Source: Limiplasma sp964416065 (lineage in GTDB: Bacteria; Bacillota; Clostridia; Christensenellales; Aristaeellaceae). Taken from it: a DNA stretch of 64,000 bases. The DNA lies in the NCBI GenBank assembly GCA_964416065.1, contig CAYQCL010000001.1:41181-105180 (forward strand), given 5' to 3'. Below, one piece after another: positions 1 to 8,793 of the stretch (its first letter is position 1; the number at the start of each line of letters is the position of its first letter). The notes below the pieces were generated by a model, which was not told where the DNA came from, searched no databases, and was given only the letters and a program-made list of their open reading frames with translations. Both the position numbers and the translations under genes were made by a program.

Positions 1-313
1 TGAGCAACGTAAGCGGGCCAGGGCAGAAGCGCTCCATCAGCGCGCGGGACGCGGAAGAGATGAAGCATAGCGGCTCTGCGTCCTCGGGCGTGGGCACATG
101 CACGATCAGCGGATTATCCGCCGGCCGTCCCTTCGCGGCGAAGATCGAGCGCACGGCGGTTTCATCAAGCGCGTTCGCACCCAGGCCGTAGACCGTTTCT
201 GTCGGAATCCCTACAAGTCCGCCCGAGCGCAGAACATCAGCCGCCTGTCCGATCGCCTCGTCCGTCGGTCTCAAGATCCGTGTCTCCATTTTATCGTCCC
301 CGCCTTTGCTCAT
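1..313 (-). CDS. tsaC: L-threonylcarbamoyladenylate synthase (Sua5/YrdC/TsaC family), C-terminus cut by window edge
   Basis: This enzyme makes threonylcarbamoyl-AMP from threonine, bicarbonate and ATP for the t6A modification of ANN-decoding tRNAs in the cytoplasm. About 104 N-terminal residues are visible. They include PTETVYGLG (residues 37-45), the KGRPADN nucleotide/threonine-site motif (61-67) and FCPGPLTLL near the window edge, all typical of the YrdC fold. ATG at 313 was chosen because AGGA sits 7 bases upstream and prfA stops 4 bases before it; an ATG at 289 is the alternative. It is the last visible gene of the leftward operon with prfA and prmC, an arrangement common in Firmicutes. 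The C-terminus lies outside the window, so the short TsaC and long Sua5 forms cannot be told apart. Confidence 0.9.
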   Translation of the reverse strand, partial: MSKGGDDKMETRILRPTDEAIGQAADVLRSGGLVGIPTETVYGLGANALDETAVRSIFAAKGRPADNPLIVHVPTPEDAEPLCFISSASRALMERFCPGPLTLL

Positions 314-317
314 CGTT

Positions 318-1382
318 TCATTCCTGATTGAGTTCCTTGAGCTTTTCCGCCTGCTCGGCCAAAAGTAGCGCGTCGATGACCTCATCCAGGTCGCCGTCAA
401 GAATATCGTTGATCTTGTATAGCGTCAGACCGATTCGGTGATCGGTCACGCGGCCTTGGGGAAAATTGTAGGTGCGGATGCGCTCGCTGCGGTCACCCGT
501 GCCGATCTGGCCGCGCCGGTTGGCGGCGTAGGCGCTGTCCTTTTCCTCGCGCAGCTTGTCATAAAGGCGGCTCTTGAGAACGCGCATGGCCTTGTCACGG
601 TTCTTGATCTGGCTTTTTTCGTCCTGACAGGTTACCACCAGGCCCGTCGGCAGGTGGGTGATACGCACGGCGCTGTCTGTGGTGTTGACGCATTGGCCGC
701 CATGACCGGTGGAGCGGTAGACGTCGATGCGTAAGTCCTTGGGTTCGATGGTAACGTCTATATCCTCAACCTCGGGAAGAACCGCGACGGTGCAGGTGCT
801 GGTGTGAATCCGGCCGCCGCTTTCCGTGCTGGGAACGCGCTGCACGCGATGCACGCCGCTTTCGTATTTCAGGCGGCTGAAGGCGCCGACGCCGACAATG
901 GTAAACACCGCTTCCTTGACGCCCCCAAGCTCCGTCATGCTGCTGCTGACAGGCTCTATGCGAAAATGATGGCGCTCGGCGTAGCGTGTATACATGCGCA
1001 AAAGCAGCGCGCCGAAAAGCGCCGCCTCGTCACCGCCGGCGCCCTGCCGGATTTCGATCACCACGTTTCGGTCGGCGTCAGGATCCTTGGGCAGAAGGAG
1101 AAGGCGCAGCTCGTGTTCCTGACGTTCCTTCACCTCGTTCAGCTCGTCAAGCTCCATCTGCGCAAGCTCCGCCATCTCCGGCTGGGAAAGCAGCTCTCTT
1201 GCACCCTCGATGTCCGACAGCGTCTTTTGATAAGCTTTGTAGGCCGTCACAGCGGGCTCAAGCGAGGCATGCTCCTTGAGCAGCCTTTGCCATTTGGCCT
1301 GATCGGCGATGATCTCGGGCTGGCTGACCGCTTCTCCCAGCTCCTGATAGCGCCCAATCATCCATTCAAATTTTTCAAACAT
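318..1382 (-). CDS. prfA: Peptide chain release factor 1
   Basis: RF1 recognises UAA and UAG stop codons in the ribosomal A site and triggers peptidyl-tRNA hydrolysis. The 354-residue product has the normal family length. The codon-recognition loop RVPSTE (PxT type, residues 184-186 PST) separates RF1 from RF2, which has SPF there. The catalytic GGQ motif is at 228-230 within STGHGGQCVN, and THLPTG follows. Its glutamine is the substrate of the PrmC enzyme encoded just upstream (47-base gap). A working RF1 gene fits the use of TAG as an ordinary stop here, for example in obg and nth, and argues against amber recoding. Confidence 0.97.
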   Translation of the reverse strand: MFEKFEWMIGRYQELGEAVSQPEIIADQAKWQRLLKEHASLEPAVTAYKAYQKTLSDIEGARELLSQPEMAELAQMELDELNEVKERQEHELRLLLLPKDPDADRNVVIEIRQGAGGDEAALFGALLLRMYTRYAERHHFRIEPVSSSMTELGGVKEAVFTIVGVGAFSRLKYESGVHRVQRVPSTESGGRIHTSTCTVAVLPEVEDIDVTIEPKDLRIDVYRSTGHGGQCVNTTDSAVRITHLPTGLVVTCQDEKSQIKNRDKAMRVLKSRLYDKLREEKDSAYAANRRGQIGTGDRSERIRTYNFPQGRVTDHRIGLTLYKINDILDGDLDEVIDALLLAEQAEKLKELNQE

Positions 1383-1429
1383 GGAAATTCACTCCTTGCT
1401 TTTCGGATTTTGGCTCAGTCCAAAAAGCG

Positions 1430-2275
1430 CTATGTGAAATTCTCCGCGCATCCGCTGACGATGCGCGGCTTTCCATACAGGTCGGCGTGAACGCGGACGC
1501 GCGAAAGCCCGCCGCGCGCAAACAGCTCCGCGACCGCCTCCGATTGCCCGTCCCCGATCTCCACGGCCAGCATGCCGCACGGGGTCAGACGGGCGGGGGC
1601 CTCCCGCGCGATGCGCCGGTAGAAGTCCAGGCCGTCCGCGCCGCCGTCCAGCGCCAGCCTCGGCTCGCGCATCACCTCGGCCTGAAGCGCGAGGCAACCC
1701 CCAGAGGGGATGTAGGGCGGATTGGAAAGAATCAGGTCAAAGCGTTCGCCGGCGACGGGGGAAAGGAGATCGCCCGCCAAAAAGCGCGGCGTGACGCCGT
1801 TGAGCATGGCATTTTCCCTGGCGAGCGCGAGCGCCTCCGCGCTGATGTCGACGGCGGTGACGGACGCATCGGGACATTCGTGTGCTATGACGATGGCGAG
1901 CGCGCCGCTTCCCGTACACAGATCGAGCACGGACGGGCTTTTCAGCGCCTCTATATGCGCAAGGCCCAGCTCACAGAGTGTCTCTGTTTCCTGGCGGGGG
2001 ATGAGCACGCGCGCGTCCACCTTGAAATCGAGCCCGTAAAAATTCTGCGTTCCCAGAAGGTACTGCAGCGGCTCCCGACCGACGCGCGAAAGCAGGAGCG
2101 ACGAAAATCGCTGCTCCTGTTCATGCGTCAATTCCGTTTTACCGCTTACGCGAAGCTGGAGGCGCGGCATGTCCGTCACAAACGACAATAAAAGCTCAGC
2201 GTCAACGCGGGGATCAGGCACGCCAGCGGCCTCCAACGCCCATGTGGCATGAAGAATGACTTCCCTGATGGTCAT
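1430..2275 (-). CDS. prmC: Release factor glutamine N5-methyltransferase
   Basis: PrmC methylates the GGQ glutamine of RF1 and RF2 using S-adenosylmethionine. The 281-residue protein has an N-terminal helical substrate-binding domain (about 1-85), then a Rossmann methyltransferase domain with the SAM loop DLCTGSGALAI (from 118) and the diagnostic NPPY motif at 185-188. The usual PRPETE segment reads PRQETE. It lies between yqhQ (12-base gap) and prfA in the same orientation, so modifying enzyme and substrate are probably made from one transcript. Confidence 0.96.
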   Translation of the reverse strand: MTIREVILHATWALEAAGVPDPRVDAELLLSFVTDMPRLQLRVSGKTELTHEQEQRFSSLLLSRVGREPLQYLLGTQNFYGLDFKVDARVLIPRQETETLCELGLAHIEALKSPSVLDLCTGSGALAIVIAHECPDASVTAVDISAEALALARENAMLNGVTPRFLAGDLLSPVAGERFDLILSNPPYIPSGGCLALQAEVMREPRLALDGGADGLDFYRRIAREAPARLTPCGMLAVEIGDGQSEAVAELFARGGLSRVRVHADLYGKPRIVSGCAENFT

Positions 2276-2287
2276 GCGGTCTCACTT

Positions 2288-3367
2288 TCACTCCGCCTGT
2301 GGAGCGGCACCTTCCTCCATGAGGGTGTCTCCGTCAGTCCCCTCCACGGGAGGAACATAGCTGGGATCGGCCACGCGGTAATCACGGATGACGGTATAGC
2401 CCTCGGGGGTGGTCTCACAGCCCTTGGGCAGTCCATGAAGCGCCACGTTCATCGATACAATGGCAACCTCCAGCATTTCATTTGTCGGAGGCTTGGTGGT
2501 CAGACGCTGCATCTGCATGCCGGGCCAGCGCAGGATTCGCGCAATTTTGCTTTCGCTATGGGCCAGTCCCTTCAAAACCTCATAGCTGATACCAGCCACC
2601 ACGGGCAGAAGCGCCAGACGGCTCAAGAGCCGCCAGAAGAAATTGCTGCCCTGATAGCCGACCAGGGTAAACAGGATGATGGAGATTACAAAAACAATCA
2701 GAAGGAAGCTCGTGCCGCAGCGCGGGTGCAGCGTGCTGAACTGCTGGGCGTTTTCCGGCGTAAGGGGCAGATCATGCTCGTTGCAGTAGACGGTCTTGTG
2801 CTCGGCGCCGTGATATTCAAAGGTACGGCGCACATCCGGCACCTTGGAGCAGAAGAGAATGTAGGCGATTAAAATCAGAATTCTCAAAATACCGCTCAGA
2901 AGATTGATCAGCCAGTTCATGGACGACTGCGGCATCCATGCCTTGAGCAGACGGGCAAAGAGCTCTGGAATGACAAAAAACAGGCCGACCGACAGGATGA
3001 CCGCCAGCACGACGGCGGTTGCCATGACGATCTTGTCAATGCCCTTGCCGAGCTTCTTGGACAGCCATTTTTCAAACTTCGTCGGCTCCTCATCCAGAAT
3101 CCCCAGCATTTCGGTGCTTTCCTGCAAAATGCTCATGCCGGTGGTAAGCATCGTAACAAAATTGACGACGCCGCGCACGAACGGCCAGCCCATCCATGGG
3201 TGCTTCTTGGAGAGGGGAACAAACGGCTTACGCTTGGTAACGATGGTGCCGTCGGGACGCCTGACTGAAACGGCGACGGCGTCCGGCGCTTTCATCATCA
3301 CGCCCTCCAAAACGGCCTGTCCGCCGATATCAACGCGCTTACACGCGGATTGATTTGCCTTGCTCAT
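2288..3367 (-). CDS. yqhQ: YqhQ family membrane protein (DUF1385)
   Basis: A 359-residue integral membrane protein of the DUF1385 family; its biochemical role is not established. The N-terminus carries the family hallmark GGQAVLEGVMM. Several hydrophobic segments follow (roughly 100-165, 190-225 and 240-290), with the conserved stretch EYHGAEHKTVYCNE and HPRCGTSF between them. ATG at 3367 was chosen over an upstream in-frame codon at 3421 because an AAAGGA site precedes it and the conserved region starts shortly after. The order rpmE - yqhQ - prmC - prfA is a recurrent clostridial arrangement, which supports the call. Confidence 0.9.
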   Translation of the reverse strand: MSKANQSACKRVDIGGQAVLEGVMMKAPDAVAVSVRRPDGTIVTKRKPFVPLSKKHPWMGWPFVRGVVNFVTMLTTGMSILQESTEMLGILDEEPTKFEKWLSKKLGKGIDKIVMATAVVLAVILSVGLFFVIPELFARLLKAWMPQSSMNWLINLLSGILRILILIAYILFCSKVPDVRRTFEYHGAEHKTVYCNEHDLPLTPENAQQFSTLHPRCGTSFLLIVFVISIILFTLVGYQGSNFFWRLLSRLALLPVVAGISYEVLKGLAHSESKIARILRWPGMQMQRLTTKPPTNEMLEVAIVSMNVALHGLPKGCETTPEGYTVIRDYRVADPSYVPPVEGTDGDTLMEEGAAPQAE

Positions 3368-3543
3368 ATTCGATCGTTTCCTTTCCGCACGTTTCCAAAG
3401 AAACAAAACATGCAAATTCATTCATTCGACGCCGGACGCGCTGTTTCCTGCCGAAAGAGGACGGATGGAACGGATTTCAGACCGGTACGGATGGAATCAG
3501 GAGCAAACGGGGGTCAATTCTCTTCCGACGGATAAAATTCCGT

Positions 3544-3585
3544 AAAAAGCCGCTTGGACACCCGCCCAATAGCGGATGCCCAAGC
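3544..3585 (-). terminator. Terminator or attenuator between rpmE and yqhQ
   Basis: On the minus strand, arms GCTTGGGCATCCGC and GCGGGTGTCCAAGC form a 14-bp stem with two imperfect pairs and a six-base loop, followed by GGCTTTTT. It lies 20 bases after the rpmE stop. It could end most rpmE transcripts and let a fraction read into the release-factor genes, since no other strong promoter is obvious before yqhQ. Confidence 0.7.
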
Positions 3586-3605
3586 AAATGCTTTTTATAT
3601 ATGGC

Positions 3606-3806
3606 TTATTCCATGTTGAAACGCTTCTTGAAACGGTCGACGCGTCCGCCGGTGTCAACCAGCTTCTGCTTGCCGGTAAAGAAAGGGTGGCACTTAGAGC
3701 AGATTTCAACCTTCAGCTCAGGCTTAACCGACCCCGTCTCAAACGTCTCACCGCACACGCAACGGACGATGGACTTGCCATATTTGGGATGGATCTTTTC
3801 TTTCAC
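3606..3806 (-). CDS. rpmE: 50S ribosomal protein L31, zinc-binding type
   Basis: A 66-residue ribosomal protein L31 of the large subunit. Cys16 and Cys18 (CVCG) with Cys36 and Cys39 (CSKCH) form the zinc-binding set of the type A protein, which in other bacteria is exchanged for a zinc-free paralog under zinc limitation. HPFFTGKQK and the basic C-terminus are characteristic. The start codon is GTG at 3806, with AGAGGTGAG seven bases upstream. It is the first gene of the leftward operon and has its own promoter. Confidence 0.96.
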   Translation of the reverse strand: MKEKIHPKYGKSIVRCVCGETFETGSVKPELKVEICSKCHPFFTGKQKLVDTGGRVDRFKKRFNME

Positions 3807-3858
3807 GCATTCTCACCTCTTTTGCGCATGCTGTGGGTTGTCTTAAACCGCAGAGTTG

Positions 3859-3887
3859 ATTATAGCATAGTCCTCATGCTTTTGCAA
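3859..3887 (-). promoter_or_regulatory. Sigma-A promoter of rpmE operon
   Basis: Read on the minus strand: TTGCAA, 17-base spacer, TATAAT. It sits about 50 bases upstream of the rpmE GTG. Confidence 0.8.
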
Positions 3888-3898
3888 GGATTTTTTGC

Positions 3899-3926
3899 GG
3901 GCAATTCAATTTCGGGCAATTCAATT
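3899..3926. repeat. Two tandem 13-bp direct repeats upstream of a small membrane gene
   Basis: GGGCAATTCAATT occurs twice with a 15-base period, in the intergenic space between the divergent rpmE operon and the microprotein gene at 4115. No function is evident; it could be an operator or a chance duplication. Confidence 0.5.
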
Positions 3927-4114
3927 CAAAAACGAGGACGTTTGATCGTTTCTGACCCTGACTGGAATCGAAGAGGCGATGACTCTCATCAAATTCTCAT
4001 GAGTTTTTCAGCCGCTCTTCAGCAGTTTTTGAATGGCAGTCCCTTTTCGGAAAGCCCAATTCATGGTAAGATAGACCCGTCGCAAAGAAGAGGCAAAGTG
4101 AAGGAGAAAATCAG

Positions 4115-4456
4115 ATGAATCATCATGAGGGCCTGGGGCCGGAGGGCAGCTATTACGAGGCGAAGGTACGCCAAGAGGAAGAGGCGAGGAGGCAAAAGGG
4201 CGACGCCATGTTCCCACTGGCAATTACCGCGCTGTATCTGATACTGGGGTTTGGATTTCACCTGTGGCATCCTGGCTGGCTGCTCTTTCTGACCATCCCG
4301 CTGCGTTACATGCACTTCAATTCCCGCATTGAGAAATATACCAATCCTGTGATGGTCACGCTCATTTATCTGGCTATGGGCTGCTTCTTTGGACTGTGGC
4401 ATCCCGGCTGGCTGATTTTTCTGGCGATTCCCTTCGGGGCGATTGCCTCACGATAA
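4115..4456 (+). CDS. Small two-repeat membrane protein with HPGW motifs
   Basis: A 113-residue protein of unknown function. After a charged N-terminus (residues 1-30) come two homologous hydrophobic hairpins, each with the signature LWHPGWLxFLxIP (about residues 50-62 and 94-106), separated by a polar stretch. Each half would span the membrane one or two times. Similar HPGW hairpins occur as C-terminal membrane modules of Firmicutes regulators, but no DNA-binding domain is attached here. AAGGAG precedes the start. The gene stands alone and ends at a strong terminator. Confidence 0.7.
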   Translation: MNHHEGLGPEGSYYEAKVRQEEEARRQKGDAMFPLAITALYLILGFGFHLWHPGWLLFLTIPLRYMHFNSRIEKYTNPVMVTLIYLAMGCFFGLWHPGWLIFLAIPFGAIASR

Positions 4457-4460
4457 TTCC

Positions 4461-4507
4461 ACAAAGGGAGCGTGGAACGGCAAAGAACCGTTCCACGCTC
4501 CCTTTGT
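4461..4507. terminator. Bidirectional terminator between convergent genes
   Basis: A perfect 20-bp inverted repeat (arms 4461-4480 and 4488-4507, seven-base loop) with A- and T-rich flanks. It separates the microprotein gene from the convergent large secreted-protein gene, whose stop codon starts immediately after it. Confidence 0.9.
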
Positions 4508-7500
4508 TTACTCCTGTACCGTGTTAGAAATGGTCCAGTCACGCGTGGGAGGGGCCGTGATGGCGCTGGGCATGTCAGCGCCGTCAAGCAAAACATAACC
4601 CAAATCAAAGTTGACGTTTGTGCTGCCGCTCTCAACCCTGAAGGGATCGCTGCGCGCGTCCAGACCGTCACCCGAGGTCAGACAGCTTGAGATGATACGG
4701 AGCGCTGGAACCGGCGTGGTGGGGGAGAGCTCCGCATAGGCCGAGGCCTCAAGCGTATATTCGCCAGGGTATACACCGTCAAAGAGGTAGTATCCATAGG
4801 CGTCCGTGGTGGTCTGGTAGACGGCTTGGCCGTTCTGCGTGAGCGTCACGGAAATTCCTGGAATACGCGGCTCGCTCTCATCCACAAGCCCGTTGCGGTT
4901 CTCATCCAGCCAAGCGATATCGCCTACCTTGGCGGGCTTGATGAAAAGAATGTCCTGGTCGAGCCGATGGCGCGCCATCTCCAAAAGGAAGGGCTCGCTC
5001 TGACCAAAGGCGCTGTCAATAAGCGAAATAACGGAGGGCGCGGAGGCATAGTTGGGATCGTCAGGCCTGACAAAGATCATTCCGTCAGGCAGACCGACCC
5101 GAAGCGTATATTCGGCGGGCCAAAGGCCGTCGAAGCGATAGGCTCCGTCCTCCGCCGTCACGACGGTCTGTAGAGGCTGGCCCGAGCCGTCGTTTGTCAG
5201 CAGCTGGACGGTGACGCCGGAAACGGGTGTGCGCTGTCCGTTTTCATCCAGCCATAGGCAACCGCCGATGCTGGTCTTGGATACAAGGCCCGTGGAAAGC
5301 CCCGAGACCTCCTCACCCTCCGGAACGGTCACCCCGCGCTGCACCATCTGGCCGCCCTCGGCGGCAAAGGTGGAGGAAGGTGCGTTCGCGGAGGCCGCTT
5401 GCTGGGGAAGGGAGAAGCGGACGGTATACTGTCCGGGACGCACGTTGTCAAAGCGGAAGCCATCTGCGGTGGAAAGCGTGCGCTGAATGGGCGTGACGCC
5501 CGTCTCGTCGACAAGCTCCAAAGAAACGTCCTCCATGACGGACTCGCCCTCGTCCTCTTGGCCGTTTTGATTCTCATCCAGCCAGATATGTCCGGAAACG
5601 CCGGACGGCTTCACGGCGCCGATGGAGCGCTCGGTCCTGTCGGTCAACATCCGCCAGGTACAGGCGAGCGTCTGCTGCTGCGCGGGGGCCAGTGTGAGGC
5701 CGTCCGTGGAATGGCTGAAAATGTAGCCGTCCGGAAGCTCGATGCCCAGCTTGTAATCCGCCGGTCTGAGCTGAAGGAACGCGAAGAGGCCGTTGGCGTC
5801 CGAAACAACGCTTTGCGCCTCCAGCCCCTCCCGATTGGGCGTGAGCGTAACCGTTGCGCCGGACAGGCACGACTCTCCTTCGTCCAGAACGCCGTTGGCG
5901 TTCGTATCATGGAAAACGCGGCCGGTGAAGCTGCCTAGCGTGACCGCGCCCGCCAACGGACGCACGTTGCTTTCGCCCATGCTCACCTGGAATGGTCCCA
6001 CCGTGGTTTCGGGACCGTCGGCCGTGACGGTGTTGCCGCCCTCAGCCACCCGAGCCATCTCGCAATGCTCCGGCAAGATGTAGGTCAATGTATATTCGCC
6101 TGGCATGACGCCGTCGAAGAAAAAGGAGCCGTCGTCGGAAACGGAACGCGTCAGGTCAATCTCGGCGTCTTGGGAATAGAGGCGAACCGACGCACTAACC
6201 ATGCCGATTTCGTTTTCGTCGCGCAGGCCGTTGTCATTGAGATCGTGAAAGAGCACGCCGCTGACCGTTGAGGAAGGCAGCATACCGGCGTTGACGTTTG
6301 TCACGTCCTCGCCCATGGCGATGGTCATCCTGTCCGTTACGCCGTATTCCCCCTCAAGGGAGACAATGTGACTGCCGTCCGCTTCGGCGGAACGCAGACG
6401 TGTAAAGCCAAAGCCGTTCTTGCGCTGCACTTGAATGATATAATTCCCCGGCATAATACCGGTGAGCGTATAGACGCCCTTGGCGTTTGTGGAAGCGGCG
6501 GAGACGACGTTTCCCATCTCGTCCACCGCGCAGACCTTCACGCCGGAGAGCGGTTTTTCCCCGCTACCAAGGACGCCGTCATAGTCCGCGTCCTGGAACA
6601 CGGTGCCGCTGACGCTCGCGCTGCGCGCCACACCGATCAAGGCGGTCGTTTCGCCGCCGCTGATGACGGAAAGAGGCTGAATCGTGTTTTCCCGACGGGT
6701 GCCGCGCTGTTCAAAGAGATTGACCTGATCCGCCGTTCCCTCGGCCGTTATGGTGAAAATCGATCCGTCGTTTGGAAGAATCGCGCGCAGACGGTATTCG
6801 CCGCCGCGCAGGTTTTCCAGGGTGAAGGAGCCGTCCTCGGCAGTCACGGTCTTGCCCAAGGATTCGGAATTACTGATCTTGATGGCCTCGACGGTCACGC
6901 CCGCGTAGCCCGGCTCGCCCTCGTCATAGAGGCCATTGTAATTTTCGTCCAAAAACGCCACCCCGCGCAGCGTGCCGTTTTGAACAACGCCGATGTTCTT
7001 GTCCCTGACCTGCTCCGCGTTTTTGACATAGAACCGTCTGGAGAGGGTGGAGCCGCTGAAAATGCTGCGCAGATCGCCACCGGTCGTGGAATAGCGGGCA
7101 TACAGCATCCCCTCGGGAATCCTGGCGGTGATGGTATAGTTGTCATCCATAAGCCGCTCAAAAAGATAGACGCCGGTTGCGTCGGTCGTGAGGGAGCGCT
7201 CCACACCGGTCTTTTTGCCGGTGAGGTAGATCGTGACGCCTTCCACGCCGGGCTCATCGTCATCCATAATGCCATTGTTGTTCAGGTCCTCGAACACCTT
7301 ACCGCCAAAGGAGCCCGCGGATCGCGCGCCGACAAGGACGCCGGTCTCCTGACCGGCCGTGAACGAAAGTGGGTCGCTCAGTGCGGCAGCGTCCTCGCTG
7401 TCGCCCACGCAGCTTCCGGAGGCCGCCTTTTGGGTGAAGGCGTAGCCGGAGGGAAGGGTTACGCGCAGCGCATAGACGCCGGGCCGGACGCTCAGCCGTG

Positions 7501-8071
7501 CCTCGCCCTGCGTGTCCGTCGCGCAGGAGAAAAGGACGGTCTCATCCTCCATAACCTCAATCCGTACCTCGCTGACGCCAGTTTCCTTTTCACCACGGAG
7601 GCCATCGGCATTTTTGTCCGAAAAAGCGGACACGGCCAGCTTTGCGGCGGGACGCAGACCGATGTTGACCTCTGCGGCTTCACGGTCAAGAACGACGGCT
7701 TCTCCGTAGGTCGTTCCGTCCGAAAGCTCGATGGACGCCCCGACGCTCGCAGCGTAATAATCCTGTCCGGCCAGAGAGCAGGTCACGCGATAGCTTCCCG
7801 CGCTCAGCTGAGAAAAGGCATATTTGCCGAAATCATCGGTCACGGCCTGCGCCACGGATATCCATTCGTCGCCGTCCAGCCACTCCAGCGCCACAGGGAC
7901 ACCGGTCATCAGCAGCTCGCCCTGGTCCAGAGCGTGATTTTCGTTCTCATCGACATAGGCACAGCCGAAAAGGCTGAAAAAACCGGTCGATTCCGCTAGT
8001 GAAGGAATTCCCAGAAGCAGACAGAGAAAAAGCGCGCATACGCCGCAAAATGAAGGACGCGAAACTCTCAT
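4508..8071 (-). CDS. Very large secreted protein with ten SdrD_B-like repeats
   Basis: A 1187-residue exported protein with a signal peptide (residues 1 to about 28, ending SLAES). It is then made almost entirely of about ten prealbumin-like (SdrD_B/Cna_B type) modules of 100-115 residues. Each begins with a calcium-loop signature such as FLDENYNGLYDEGEPG and ends with a YxLxxxLP strand. Examples are VFEDLNNNGIMDDDEPG, VFHDTNANGVLDEGES and WLDENRNGLVDESEP; the ninth module lacks most of the loop. Such modules form rigid stalks in surface adhesins. No LPxTG motif, C-terminal membrane helix or basic tail is seen, so how it is held at the cell is unclear. ATG at 8071 was chosen because AGGAGGT lies eight bases upstream. 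An ECF sigma gene is divergent. Confidence 0.88.
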   Translation of the reverse strand: MRVSRPSFCGVCALFLCLLLGIPSLAESTGFFSLFGCAYVDENENHALDQGELLMTGVPVALEWLDGDEWISVAQAVTDDFGKYAFSQLSAGSYRVTCSLAGQDYYAASVGASIELSDGTTYGEAVVLDREAAEVNIGLRPAAKLAVSAFSDKNADGLRGEKETGVSEVRIEVMEDETVLFSCATDTQGEARLSVRPGVYALRVTLPSGYAFTQKAASGSCVGDSEDAAALSDPLSFTAGQETGVLVGARSAGSFGGKVFEDLNNNGIMDDDEPGVEGVTIYLTGKKTGVERSLTTDATGVYLFERLMDDNYTITARIPEGMLYARYSTTGGDLRSIFSGSTLSRRFYVKNAEQVRDKNIGVVQNGTLRGVAFLDENYNGLYDEGEPGYAGVTVEAIKISNSESLGKTVTAEDGSFTLENLRGGEYRLRAILPNDGSIFTITAEGTADQVNLFEQRGTRRENTIQPLSVISGGETTALIGVARSASVSGTVFQDADYDGVLGSGEKPLSGVKVCAVDEMGNVVSAASTNAKGVYTLTGIMPGNYIIQVQRKNGFGFTRLRSAEADGSHIVSLEGEYGVTDRMTIAMGEDVTNVNAGMLPSSTVSGVLFHDLNDNGLRDENEIGMVSASVRLYSQDAEIDLTRSVSDDGSFFFDGVMPGEYTLTYILPEHCEMARVAEGGNTVTADGPETTVGPFQVSMGESNVRPLAGAVTLGSFTGRVFHDTNANGVLDEGESCLSGATVTLTPNREGLEAQSVVSDANGLFAFLQLRPADYKLGIELPDGYIFSHSTDGLTLAPAQQQTLACTWRMLTDRTERSIGAVKPSGVSGHIWLDENQNGQEDEGESVMEDVSLELVDETGVTPIQRTLSTADGFRFDNVRPGQYTVRFSLPQQAASANAPSSTFAAEGGQMVQRGVTVPEGEEVSGLSTGLVSKTSIGGCLWLDENGQRTPVSGVTVQLLTNDGSGQPLQTVVTAEDGAYRFDGLWPAEYTLRVGLPDGMIFVRPDDPNYASAPSVISLIDSAFGQSEPFLLEMARHRLDQDILFIKPAKVGDIAWLDENRNGLVDESEPRIPGISVTLTQNGQAVYQTTTDAYGYYLFDGVYPGEYTLEASAYAELSPTTPVPALRIISSCLTSGDGLDARSDPFRVESGSTNVNFDLGYVLLDGADMPSAITAPPTRDWTISNTVQE

Positions 8072-8121
8072 CAAAGCAACCTCCTGGTTTATTGCGCAAG
8101 GCCGCACAAATTACCAAGATA

Positions 8122-8150
8122 ATAGTAAAACATGTGGTCGGCTTTGTCAA
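8122..8150 (-). promoter_or_regulatory. Promoter of SdrD_B-repeat protein gene
   Basis: On the minus strand: TTGACA, 17-base spacer, TACTAT, about 50 bases before the start codon. Confidence 0.75.
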
Positions 8151-8215
8151 CGGGAAGCGGCGGTTTGTAACATGTGAACATGACTGTTTAAAGGCACGGT
8201 GAAAATTTGAAATTT

Positions 8216-8240
8216 TGTGAAAGGTGGAAAAAACTGCGTC
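8216..8240 (+). promoter_or_regulatory. Possible ECF-type promoter of the first sigma gene
   Basis: TGTGAA followed 15 bases later by CGTC resembles an ECF sigma promoter, with CGTC in the -10 position. No good sigma-A promoter is seen in the same interval. This is only a pattern match and would imply autoregulation. Confidence 0.4.
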
Positions 8241-8277
8241 CTCATTCCGTTATACCTTATGAAGGGGGGTGAGGCGC

Positions 8278-8793
8278 ATGGAAAACGCCGCGGTACCCGG
8301 CGAGACCCCGAAACAACGCCTGGAACGATGGGTAAACGACTATTCGGACGCCATACTGCGCATGTGCTTCGTGTATCTGCGCGACCGCCAGCAGGCGGAG
8401 GACGCCATGCAGGATACCTTTTTGAAGGCGTGGCGGCACATGGCGCAGATGAGCGATGAAACCGGTGAAAGGGCGTGGCTGATGCGCATCGCCATCAATA
8501 CCTGCCACGATTATCACCGCTCAAGATGGTTCAAACATATCGACCTAAGAAGGGAGCTTGAGGACATCGCGCCCGCCGTGGACGCATCAGAGGAGGATCA
8601 TGCCTTGCTGATGGACGTATACGCCTTGCCGGAAAAATACAAGCAGGTGCTTTTGCTGTACTACTATCAGGAAATGACGCTTGAGGAAACCGCGCAGAGC
8701 CTGTGTATCAGCCGTTCAGCGGCACACAGACGTCTGGTTAGGGCGCGGGAGCTGCTGAGGGGACACCTGACGGGGAGGAATTTGGATGAATAA
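8278..8793 (+). CDS. ECF-type RNA polymerase sigma factor
   Basis: A 171-residue sigma-70 family protein of ECF size, with region 2 (LRMCFVYLRDRQQAEDAMQD, then TFLKAWRHM) and region 4 with its helix-turn-helix (MTLEETAQSLCISRSAAHRR). ATG at 8278 has AAGGGGGGT seven bases upstream; an in-frame GTG at 8269 lies inside that ribosome site and was not used. The next gene overlaps it by eight bases and encodes a single-pass membrane protein, the usual sigma/anti-sigma arrangement. The divergent SdrD_B-repeat gene is a possible target, which is inference. Confidence 0.93.
   Translation: MENAAVPGETPKQRLERWVNDYSDAILRMCFVYLRDRQQAEDAMQDTFLKAWRHMAQMSDETGERAWLMRIAINTCHDYHRSRWFKHIDLRRELEDIAPAVDASEEDHALLMDVYALPEKYKQVLLLYYYQEMTLEETAQSLCISRSAAHRRLVRARELLRGHLTGRNLDE

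Noticed and set aside
6368..7999. 543-codon open frame on the plus strand
   Set aside because: It lies antisense to the SdrD_B-repeat gene; the length follows from GC-rich repetitive codons, and it has no ribosome site or protein family features.
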